NCBI GenBank assembly: GCA_016169945.1
Contig: JADLSH010000367.1
Span: forward strand, 8,047,501 to 8,111,500
DNA from: Trachythela sp. YZ-2020
Lineage: Eukaryota; Cnidaria; Anthozoa; Malacalcyonacea; Clavulariidae
DNA length: 64,000 nt
Reading direction: 5' to 3'
This document shows, in pieces, positions 12,691 through 20,989 of the stretch (position 1 is its first letter; each line of letters starts with the position of its first letter). The position numbers were made by a program, and so were the translations under genes. The notes under the pieces were generated by a model. It had not been told where the DNA came from, searched no databases, and worked only from the letters and a program-made list of their open reading frames with translations.

Positions 12691-12709
12691 ATGCCCTATT
12701 TCACCTCAC

Positions 12710-13430
12710 ACTTTGGCACTAGTGTTTCATCGCAGACATGTTTGATCGACATTATGATCCGCAACTGTCAACACATATGTTTCGCCCCTCTGGTGTTCAA
12801 ATCAACTGTTTTATTTGTTTATTTATTAAGTTTTAAAACTATAAGTATATGCAATATAATAATGTAACTAAGTATAATCATTGTGTGTGACAGGGAGGCC
12901 ACAGCAGTTTAATACAGCCAATTACTGTGGTCCCGGCAGAGAGAAATGTTAACTGCATCAAGATATTTTGTCCCGAAGTATGCATGCTGAGTTACATTTT
13001 AGACACACTATTTTCCAGCTCCTTGGCTTGGATCACCGGGGTCAAATGTTACTAAAGCTGCATCAGGATAGTACTCTAGCAGCATGACTCTAAAGCATCT
13101 TAACGTTGTATTTATATGGCGCATATATGGAGTAAATTAACTTCAATTTATGCAACCGCGTCCAATTTCAGTTGAAGACAAGTCGATTTCATTCGAACAG
13201 CGGCGAGCGGGCAATGAAGTTTAATCTCGCTTGTCGGCTCAAATCCTAATTTCCTCACGACATTATATTTCGCTTGACTTTCAGTGGTATGCCAATAGCA
13301 TTTACAATAACATAATTACATTCCTACCTAAAATTGTAATATTACAAAACATGCATTTTTACGAACAAGTCAGTTTTTGTTTATCTCGATTATCGAGCAA
13401 GCTTTGTCTGCTGATTGCGGATGAGTAGCG
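12710..13430 (-). repeat. LINE leader (5' UTR-like) copy without its ORF
   Basis: This segment matches about 38705-39330 and, inverted, 36600-37200. At those two sites it lies directly upstream of a LINE ORF1 with CCCH zinc fingers. Here the leader reads on the minus strand, and where ORF1 should start (below 12710) the foldback element lies instead. Either the LINE was broken by the insertion or only the leader was ever copied here. Confidence 0.7.
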
Positions 13431-13669
13431 CGGCTGCGCGGATTGCATGCGTATACAATCAGTAGCGCAAACTACAGCGGGTCGCAGGAAACAAGCAGGA
13501 TACTTTCCTTTCGTGGATTATCTATGGCGCTTGAAAAGACAATAAGTTTTCTTTATTACACCTGTCGGTTAAATTATATACGTGCAGGCGAGCGTTAGGT
13601 GACTTTGGCACATATCTCTGTTTAAAACAGATGTATCAGACTCGAATTTCCCAAAAATGCGGGAAAGGG

Positions 13670-13925
13670 GGTCTAAAGCCCCGTACCGACGAGCAAGTTT
13701 TCCTTGACAAGTTCCTTGACGATCGAGTCTATTTGTTCGTGTGTACGGTAAACAAGATTTTTCGATCAATTTTTCCTTGTCTGACATGACTAACTTTCAA
13801 AATCAGCTTCTTGCCAAGGAAAACTTGTAATTTTTTTGTCATACACACGAGCAAATAAAACTTGTCAAGGAAAACTTGTCAAGGAAAACTTGTCAAGGAA
13901 AACTTGCTCGTCTACGCGGGCACAG
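13670..13925. mobile_element. MITE with GACGAGCAAGTTTTCCTTG ends
   Basis: The left end reads GACGAGCAAGTTTTCCTTG (about 13688-13706) and the right end carries its inverse, in tandem repeats of 'aaaacttgtcaagg' up to about 13910. One end of the same family, with its left flank, recurs at 30990-31130. Target duplication not resolved. Confidence 0.6.
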
Positions 13926-14084
13926 AACAAACCAGAAGGTTCACTCTAATACTAAAGACTAGTCACGCTTTTTCACGCTTGCTACACTTGTTTAGGGATC
14001 TGAAACGAGCACGGGCTGAGCATTTTAATAGGAAATAGTATAGGAGTGAACTGGGTACCGAGGTTGCATTACACTTGTTTAGCT

Positions 14085-14395
14085 CGAGGACAGATTTTCG
14101 CTGTGACGCGAGGCTCAATTATCCTTGCAGCTGATTTGCGAAGGACGCAGCTCAATATGATCGCGATCGAGTCGAAGGCTTGTTATATCAAGGCTCTTCT
14201 GGCTAAAAACTGCTATGGAAAGGTTGGATTGAGATTTCATCCAACCAATCTTGTAAACATTCCCTGTAAAAGAACCGGAATAACCCACGAGTTTCGGTAG
14301 AATGGCCACACATAAGTATCATGCCTCCGCAGCGAGAATCGAACCCACGATCTCATGAGTGAAAGGTGCTGGCGACTACGCCACGGTAGTATGCG
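14085..14395 (-). mobile_element. tRNA-derived SINE, family 2 (diverged copy)
   Basis: On the minus strand the head (about 14395-14320) holds a tRNA-like part with a B-box GGTTCGATTC. It is followed by a body that matches the SINEs at 44087-44440 and 54827-55175, including 'cgaaggacgcagctcaa' and 'gtcgaaggcttg' as read on the plus strand. It is the most diverged of the three copies. The open frames on both strands here are by-products. Confidence 0.7.
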
Positions 14396-14406
14396 AATAA
14401 TTCGTA

Positions 14407-14585
14407 GAAGCTCAAAGCCTTAAGAAAAATAATGACGATGTAATTTACGTTTTAGGAAAACCAGAAGACATGAAAGCTTTTCATAAAGCCAAACGTTGGC
14501 TTTGGCCAATATCAAAACTCGAAGAAGAATGTGCTCACGAAGGCTGTTCTAAGGAAGAGGTAAAAGAACATGGAATTCAAGTCTA
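14407..14585 (+). CDS. Possible terminal coding exon of an unrecognised gene
   Basis: An open frame of 59 codons follows a possible splice acceptor (ttcgtag just before 14407) and ends in TAA at 14583-14585. A poly(A) signal AATAAA lies at 14758-14763. The peptide is rich in charged residues, includes VLGKPEDMKAFHKAKRW and ends HGIQV. I do not recognise the family. There is an in-frame stop at 14398-14400, so if this is coding it needs an upstream exon. The SINE directly to the left would then sit in the last intron. It could also be a transposon remnant. Confidence 0.35.
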
Positions 14586-15126
14586 ACATGGAATTATAGT
14601 CTAAATCTAACCATATATATTTTATATTAACCTAATTGGCTAATTCTCAGTTTATGCTACTTGCTTTGCACTTCTTTTTGAGTATTTTAGTATTATGTAT
14701 TTTAATCTTTGTATTGTGATTATTGCATTGTTGAGTATTAAATTAGATTTCTTTAAAAATAAAGAATTTAAACCTCAGTCGTTTTTCACTGTCGAGTTTT
14801 CTAACAGACCAGCTAGATCTATATTTGGACTACAACATTTGAGTGCAATAAACTCTTAATATTCCTGCAAATATACTCGTCCATGCACGCTTCAATAGCA
14901 CGGTACTGGCGGTAAGTCAACATAATTATAAAATATGTAAAGAGGTCAAACAAGCTACCCTTGCTTGTGTCTTCTCGGTAACTCTTGCAAACGTGTGAAG
15001 TCGGATATCCTCCTGCACTTCTGTAGAAATGAGCAGCGTTTGTTGCGGTTTCGATAACTGTTCTGATTTCACTTGTACTATATATTATATAATTATATAA
15101 TTATATATATGCATGGTGTATGGTGT

Positions 15127-15216
15127 ATGGTGTATAAATACGAAGTCACTCGCATCTAGACTGCGTTACAAGCTGCACTGACGAGCCGTTGAACGGCGAA
15201 ACATGCATGTCTGCAG
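15127..15216 (+). repeat. Inverted part-copy of the hammerhead satellite unit
   Basis: The segment 15129-15216 is the exact or near-exact reverse complement of 15248-15335, with a 31-bp spacer of different, AT-rich sequence. The two together form a large perfect hairpin at the left end of the array. A plus-strand hammerhead ribozyme is therefore also present (15173-15216). Confidence 0.9.
15173..15216 (+). ncRNA. Type I hammerhead ribozyme, plus-strand copy
   Basis: All core elements are present in order: stem I CTGCA (15173-15177), core CTGACGA (15178-15184), stem II GCCG-TTGAA-CGGC (15185-15197), GAAA (15198-15201), stem III ACA-TGCA-TGT (15201-15210), cleavage base C at 15211 in a GTC triplet, and TGCAG (15212-15216) to close stem I. 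Stems II and III are closed by loops and stem I is open, which is the type I topology. It should cleave after C15211. Confidence 0.88.
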
Positions 15217-15247
15217 ATTTGATTATATAATTATCAATTTGTCAAAA

Positions 15248-15291
15248 CTGCAGACATGCATGTTTCGCCGTTCAACGGCTCGTCAGTGCAG
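15248..15291 (-). ncRNA. Type I hammerhead ribozyme, unit 1
   Basis: The 44-nt sequence is the reverse complement of the plus-strand ribozyme at 15173-15216. It has stem I CTGCA/TGCAG, core CTGACGA, stem II GCCG/CGGC, GAAA and a GTC cleavage triplet. No core base departs from the hammerhead consensus. Confidence 0.9.
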
Positions 15292-15529
15292 CTTGTAACG
15301 CAGTCTAGATGCGAGTGACTTCGTATTTATACACCATACTCTTGCCCTCACCAAGCGCATGTGGTACAATACTCAGACACATGCGCATCCAGACATGCGT
15401 GAAGTGTCTTGGGGCCAGAGTGCTCAAACGACCACAAGGGAAGTGAGCTTTTGCATTATAGCTTGTAGCAACCAATTAACCTCACAGAGTGCTCAACAAC
15501 ACAAAGTGAAGGAGCATATATAGTCAAAT

Positions 15530-15573
15530 CTGCAGACATGCATGTTTCGCCGTTCAACGGCTCGTCAGTGCAG
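15530..15573 (-). ncRNA. Type I hammerhead ribozyme, unit 2
   Basis: Identical to unit 1 over all 44 nt. Cleavage here and at unit 1 or unit 3 would release a 282-nt RNA with ends suited to ligation into a circle. Confidence 0.9.
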
Positions 15574-15811
15574 CTTGTAACGCAGTCTAGATGCGAGTGA
15601 CTTCGTATTTATACACCATACTCTTGCCCTCACCAAGCGCATGTGGTACAATACTCAGACACATGCGCATCCAGACATGCGTGAAGTGTCTTGGGGCCAG
15701 AGTGCTCAAACGACCACAAGGGAAGTGAGCTTTTGCATTATAGCTTGTAGCCACCAATTAACCTCACAGAGTGCTCAACAACACAAAGTGAAGGAGCATA
15801 TATAGTCAAAT

Positions 15812-15855
15812 CTGCAGACATGCATGTTTCGCCGTTCAACGGCTCGTCAGTGCAG
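15812..15855 (-). ncRNA. Type I hammerhead ribozyme, unit 3
   Basis: Identical to units 1 and 2. The unit that contains it is truncated at about 16016, so the region upstream of this ribozyme on the minus strand is incomplete but still contains its TATAAATA box. Confidence 0.9.
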
Positions 15856-16106
15856 CTTGTAACGCAGTCTAGATGCGAGTGACTTCGTATTTATACACCA
15901 TACTCTTGCCCTCACCAAGCGCATGTGGTACAATACTCAGACACATGCGCATCCAGACATGCGTGAAGTGTCTTGGGGCCAGAGTGCTCAAACGACCACA
16001 AGGGAAGTGAGCTTTTGGGGGGAAATGGAGAAATGATGTTATATGTCAATCAAACGTACTCAACTCCAGTGATTTAATATCCACTTACATATCCAGGTAA
16101 AGGCAT

Positions 16107-16300
16107 ACAAAGAACCTCTTCACCGGAATCGCTGGGCCATGGGTTCAACTCCTGTCAGAAGAGCGCTGCACTGGAATCGCAGGGCCGTGGGTTCAATTCC
16201 TGCCAGAGGACCTAGTGTTGCATTTTTCGCAACCGTTCCTGGTTAGGTCTTAAATTGTGTATATATCTAATCACTTGGATTATCCACCAAACCCAGTATT
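16107..16300 (+). mobile_element. tRNA-derived SINE, family 1 (with duplicated head)
   Basis: Two partial heads in a row (CACCGGAATCGC... and CACTGGAATCGCAGGG...) are each followed by a B box GGTTCAA, then by a body (gcatttttcgcaaccgttcc, taggtcttaaattg) shared with 16409-16577. The A box is missing from the first head. Confidence 0.75.
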
Positions 16301-16408
16301 CTAGTTCAACCAAGTGAAGTGCAAATTAAAATCTTTGAAGTTTACCTTATCACAACCCGCACACCCAATAACCTATATATACAGAACGTACGGTTACAGC
16401 TCAGCAAC

Positions 16409-16577
16409 GGCTTCTGTAGCTCAGTTGGTTAGAGCGCTGCACCGGAATCACAGGGCCGTGGGTTCAATTCCTGCCAGAGGACCTATAGTGTTACATTTTT
16501 CACAACCGTTCCTGGTTAGGTCTTAAATTGTGTATATATCTATACTCACTTGGATTATCCACCAAACCCAGTATTCT
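16409..16577 (+). mobile_element. tRNA-derived SINE, family 1
   Basis: The head has an A box (TAGCTCAGTTGGTTAGAGC), a central GCACCGGAATC and a B box (GGTTCAATTCC). The body and tail match the copy at 16107-16300. The anticodon arm does not fold cleanly and a non-tRNA body follows, so it is a SINE rather than a tRNA gene. Confidence 0.8.
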
Positions 16578-16648
16578 TAACATATCCAAGTTCTTTATCT
16601 GTTAAGCAGACCTAGTTTCCTCTTTCAAGTATTTACCCTCTTTATGCT

Positions 16649-17154
16649 TAATAAACGAGTTTGACTAATAGTCGAAGGTCGAGGATAATAGGTCGAGGGC
16701 GAGGGAAATAGGTCGAGGGCGAGGGTAATAGGTCGAGGGCGAGGGTAGAATGTCGAGGGTTGAAACCATATGTCGAGAGTCGAAAAATGCATGTCGAGGG
16801 TCGAAAATAATATGTCGAGGGTCGAAAATATATGTCGAGGGTCGAAAATATATGTCGAGGGTCGAAAAAAGAAGTCGAAAATAAAAAAATATGGCGAGAG
16901 AAGTTCAATAAATTGAAGAAATCTCTATATATTTTTATGATAGAGGGGGCAAAATTTCTAGATCTTTCCAGATCTTTATGAAAGAGGGGGCAAATTGTAG
17001 ATAGCTTTCTTTAGTACATATACGTATAACAATACTGATGCGATATTTTTGCGCAGTTTCAATTTGGACAATGGACATGGATAATGCGAAATAAATATTA
17101 TATTCTCGACCTATTACCCTCGACCCTCGACTATTAGTCAAACTCATAATAAAC
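16649..17154. mobile_element. TIR element with internal minisatellite, 8-bp target duplication
   Basis: The element proper is about 16657-17146. It opens GAGTTTGACTAATAGTCGA, and the inverse is found at the right end. The 8-bp direct repeat taataaac flanks it (16649-16656 and 17147-17154). The left part is an array of GTCGAGGGTCGAAAATA-type units (16670-16890). An 8-bp duplication suggests hAT ancestry. No transposase is present. Confidence 0.75.
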
Positions 17155-17584
17155 CATTGAAAAATTGCAACTGTATTTAGTCTGGATGGATCAACAAGTC
17201 TGCTAAAATTTGCTACATGCTCCGATGTTTCCCCACTTTGTAAGGGCTTTTGCCTCATTTTTAGCAATTTTTACATGAAACAAATCTTGATGATAAAGAT
17301 CACAAATAATTAGTTTTAGAGATGATTGGTAGGTAATATTTTAAAAATCCTTCTAAAAATATTGCAATACTTTTAACCTAATTTCCATAATTTGGACGGG
17401 ATACAAAATTGGTGTCGCCACCTTAAGTGATTCTAGAAGACAAACGGTTGGGTATTTTGATCAGTCAAATATCATTGTATTATTGTGTTGATATGATAGT
17501 TATTCCACCCAATATAAAAATCTGAAACTTCCATTAAAGCTAGCGTAGTAATTCTACACAATATAATGGGAGGTATTTTTTTGG

Positions 17585-18312
17585 ACATCCCTGTATGTTG
17601 TAGGTGGGTCAAAAAATTGTTTTACGGGTCACCGGTCAGCAAAGATTAATAAAAACATTTTAATTGAGTCTAACGTACAGAGTGTGGCTGTTGGTTTTGA
17701 CCAGCATGGTAGGTTTATTCAGCACTGTTCTTGCTGCCTTCATATTATGACATTATCAGAGCCATTGCTTATGCTGCATGGATACTGTATTTATGACCAA
17801 GGTTCTTGCTAATCAGTTCATCAGTATCACTCAGTCGACGCGCGAGTCCAACTAAATAAATACACTACGTCACATGCTGATTTTATTTCAATAATTGTTC
17901 AAATGAGTCACATTAATTATATCCAATAGTTCATTACTTTAAAAATGGCCTATTGCAGCAATCAAGTAAAATTTGAACAACGCCACATATATTGATATTG
18001 TTTCAATAATTGTTCAAATGAATCACATTAATTATATCGAATTTTTTATTACTTCAAAAATAGTATATTGCAGAAATCAGGTGAAGTTTGAAGTATTTCT
18101 TTAATCTCAAATAATAATTGTTTCAATGAATTGCTATTTTAATTAGATAGTGCTTATATGTTCCACTAAGTTTACGCTTGCATTAGCGTATCAATACTCT
18201 TTGATTACTTAATCCAGTTTGTTCAATATATTAATATATGATCAATCATTAATAATCAATAATCCAGTAAATGATATTTTAAATGCAATGAAGGTCATGG
18301 TAAGTAATTATA
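17585..18312 (-). other. 3' flank of terpene synthase 1, conserved with two other loci
   Basis: This non-coding stretch matches 46144-46850 (downstream of terpene synthase 2) and 33530-33937 (third locus). Shared landmarks include 'ttcaataattgttcaaatga' and 'actctttgattacttaatc'. On the minus strand an AATAAA signal lies at 17882-17887, about 430 bp after the stop codon, so the segment probably includes the 3' UTR. Confidence 0.8.
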
Positions 18313-19557
18313 CTATTTAGTGAGTAAACTAAGTAAACTGTCCACAGACCGAGGAGTGACGCCGCACAAAATATCGTTGGAATTCTTTGCCACTGTACTG
18401 TGTTCATTCAAGAACTGCTTTACCACATCCCATCCATAAGGATCGTTGTCCACCAACCACTCCTGCAACTCATCCTCTTCCACCTCTCTCATACCTAACT
18501 TTACATCTGAATCTTTGTAGCGATCGCTCGCATGATGATGCAAGAAATAATTGCCAGCAATCGCATAACCAATTTGGTCCAGCTGTTCGTGTAATTCAGA
18601 ATTATTTGGATTTTCCACTTTCATTTTCTCCACCCTTTTGTACGCGTACTTCGTAATTTCGTCAAGAATGGAGGCGATTTTAGGAGCAGCTTCTGAGAGA
18701 TTGGCGATTTCCTTCTTGCTTATCCATATTTTGATCACACTTGCGGAGGGAACGCTTTCGTTGTCTTCTCTGGTGTAAGAGTAGAGGTCGTTAACAAGCA
18801 CACAATATAAGGCAGCAAGGGTGTAGAGCTCTGTTAATGCCGCAATGTGGATTTTTTGTTTTCCTAAAGAAAACGATGACACTTCTACGTACTGGACAAA
18901 AGGTATTGGCAATGCATCAAATACTCGCCTACGTAGGACTTGTATGTCCGTATGCTGTGTAGTATCTTGTTTCTCCGATGCTCCTCCCTGGAGGTAAAGT
19001 GATAGCTCGATTGACAATCTTTGCTTGTAATCAAATACGGCATCATCCGATACGTTGCCGTGCTGGAGAAGAACACACGTACATCGGTTGATAAAATCCA
19101 TTAAAACGGTGACGATAGAACCTAATTTTTCATCGGATAGATATTGGAGAAAGGGTTGCATTTCTTTGATACTTGGAACTTTTGGGAATGTTTCGCTTAG
19201 CTTTTTGTCAAGCTGGTCAAACGCATTGATAATTTTCACCATATCATCTAGATTACAGTCCTTCTCCATCACGTCATCAATGATAAAATTGGCAAGAAAA
19301 AATTGCACATATATTTTAAACAAACCTCGACATACGATATTGTCAGGGACGATCGGACAAAAGGCCCTGAAGCACCTGTAGGGTTTCACCTCTTCGACAT
19401 ACTTTCGTACAGTAATTTCGTCGGCAACACCGCATTCGTCCGCCCAGTTGATGAGCTCTTCTAATCCAATGAGACCTTCATCTTTTGGTTTCCTGAGATA
19501 GTGCCACTGAACTTTGGCCCAATTACTTGGGAATCGAACTTCCTTGCTACACGACAT
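18313..19557 (-). CDS. Class I terpene synthase (terpene cyclase) 1
   Basis: The 414-residue protein would ionise a prenyl diphosphate and cyclise it to a terpene in the cytosol. The aspartate-rich motif DDVME is at residues 94-98. The NSE-type motif NDLYSYTRE (256-264) matches the (N/D)Dxx(S/T)xx(K/R)(D/E) pattern exactly. An arginine pair at 210-211, about 46 residues before NSE, fits the diphosphate sensor of microbial-type synthases, and an RY pair (346-347) lies near the C terminus. There is a single exon and no signal peptide. I start at MSCSKEV, not 16 codons upstream, because both genes have a splice-acceptor-like sequence (pyrimidines then TTTTGTAG or TTCTGTAG) between the two ATGs. 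A non-coding first exon is therefore likely. Microbial-type synthases like this are known in octocorals and sponges. The substrate (C15 or C20) cannot be read from sequence. Confidence 0.9.
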   Translation of the reverse strand: MSCSKEVRFPSNWAKVQWHYLRKPKDEGLIGLEELINWADECGVADEITVRKYVEEVKPYRCFRAFCPIVPDNIVCRGLFKIYVQFFLANFIIDDVMEKDCNLDDMVKIINAFDQLDKKLSETFPKVPSIKEMQPFLQYLSDEKLGSIVTVLMDFINRCTCVLLQHGNVSDDAVFDYKQRLSIELSLYLQGGASEKQDTTQHTDIQVLRRRVFDALPIPFVQYVEVSSFSLGKQKIHIAALTELYTLAALYCVLVNDLYSYTREDNESVPSASVIKIWISKKEIANLSEAAPKIASILDEITKYAYKRVEKMKVENPNNSELHEQLDQIGYAIAGNYFLHHHASDRYKDSDVKLGMREVEEDELQEWLVDNDPYGWDVVKQFLNEHSTVAKNSNDILCGVTPRSVDSLLSLLTK

Positions 19558-19605
19558 AATGTGCTGAGACTGGGAATTAATAGAACTACAAAATGAAAGA
19601 AACAA

Positions 19606-20540
19606 GTACGTTATTTAAGATCCTCAATAGGCCCGTTGTAGGATGCTAAAAATACATAAAAACAACGAGTGACTGGGACGCATGGAGAACAGTGGAATTT
19701 TCAAAACAATGAAAAGACAAAGGGGCAATTACACCCACTGGATCCCGATATGCTAAGTATCCTGGAAAGGGCCTACGTTTGGAAGCAAATCTTTGTCGGT
19801 ATAAAGACCCAAATACTACCCTTGAGCCAAATTTCCTAATGAAATATCCCCCCCTCCTCACCTATATGTAGGCAATATATATTTTGGAGACATTTGGACA
19901 TGTAAAGGCATAACAGAATTAAATATAATAAAAAGAGTCTCAGAAATAAGTAGAAACGATTTTGATAGTTTATATAAGAATTTGTTTAAAAGAATGCTTT
20001 AATACTATTAATAATATAGATAAAAATATTACTCGACTGTGATTGGTTGATTTCAGTGCAGTTAATCCCAAACAGCAGTGCAAAAATCTGTAACAGCAGT
20101 GCAAAATTCTGTAACAACAGTGCAAAAATCTGTAACAACAGGGCAAAAATCTGTAACAACAGTGCAAAAATCTGTAACAAACTTATCTGATTGGTCGGAA
20201 AAGCAAAAACGCCTAAAATCAACCAATCAGCGTAAGCAGTTTCTGTTCGAAAATGACGGCCACAGATTGCTCCAAAACAAAACAAATATGGCGGCCGAGC
20301 TACATAAGTGAAAGTTGAGTTCTGGCCAAAAATATGGCTGCTATTTTTATTCGATATTAACAAGATTTTAACTCAAACAACTTTAACTTAAACTTGCTTG
20401 GCTAAGTGAAACTTTCAAGTCGTTGCTGATTCATAAAAATAAAATACGAAGCGATGAAAATTTTATCGGTGGACGGCTCGACGAAACTTGTAAGTTGAAA
20501 GTATAGTTGTCTCGAACATTTTTATGTATATTATTAATAA
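19606..20540. other. No gene seen; short tandem repeat inside
   Basis: The first part is the presumed promoter and leader region of terpene synthase 1. At 20085-20180 there are five near-copies of a 21-22-bp unit (gtgcaaaaatctgtaacaac). Open frames on both strands come from this repeat. Nothing else is identified. Confidence 0.5.
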
Positions 20541-20542
20541 GT

Positions 20543-20700
20543 AATAGCATGGTTTCTCGTGAAATTTGGATATAACATGCACTCGTGAGTTTTTCAAAGA
20601 CCTCAAATAGCACTCGTTCTTCGGACTCGTGCTATTTTAAGGTCTTTGAAAAACTCACTCGTGCATGTTATATCCAAATTGCACTCGAAACCATACTATT
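20543..20700. mobile_element. Hairpin MITE
   Basis: Arms of about 75 bp around 20545-20618 and 20627-20700 are reverse complements with few mismatches (outer ends 'atagcatggtttc' and 'gaaaccatactat'). The loop is 'ttcttcgga'. The long open frame through it is not coding. Confidence 0.8.
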
Positions 20701-20989
20701 ACCTATACTAAGCTATTGTGATAGTGTCCTGCGTTTACGTCTTAATAAAGAAGAGAAAATCTCGCTCGTTTTTGACTTTAAATACAGCGTGGAAAATAAA
20801 GAACAGCATAGTTCAGCGATGATAGTCCTTGCAGTTGTGACGTCCTCAAAAAGATGCCATCGATGTGACAATGTGTTTGTCATTTTGAGTTCGGCAGCAA
20901 TTTTTTCCTCAATGACAATTTTAGACTGTATGCTAATAACATTGTTGTCAATGTCTCTGCCTGTCACTTTTTTCAAAGGCAAGCGGAAA

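Larger units (their letters stand above)
8908..12704. mobile_element. Foldback (Mutator-like) transposon with 9-bp target duplication
   Basis: The element proper is 8917-12695. It begins GGCATGTTGTAAAACGCGG and ends with the inverse of that sequence. The flanks ccatttcac (8908-8916) and ctatttcac (12696-12704) form a 9-bp duplication with one mismatch, the size typical of Mutator-like elements. Both arms start with arrays of a 22-bp unit (aaaatttgtaaaacgcggac and variants; 8930-9200 and 12335-12690). They continue with matching inverted sequence, for example 9650-9870 against 11020-11222. The core (about 9870-10930) shows no recognisable transposase, so the copy is non-autonomous. Confidence 0.85.
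15241..16016 (-). repeat. 282-bp tandem repeat, retrozyme-like, about 2.7 units
   Basis: Hammerhead-containing units start at 15248, 15530 and 15812, exactly 282 bp apart, and are nearly identical. The third is cut off at about 16016. Each unit on the minus strand carries a TATAAATA box (first copy 15324-15331) about 33 nt upstream of its hammerhead. Tandem units of a few hundred bp with type I hammerheads are the form of metazoan retrozymes, which give circular RNAs after self-cleavage and ligation. No protein is encoded. Confidence 0.88.

Noticed and set aside
16409..16490. Possible tRNA gene
   Set aside because: A and B boxes are present but the anticodon arm does not pair properly and a SINE body follows. 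Several copies with the same body exist.
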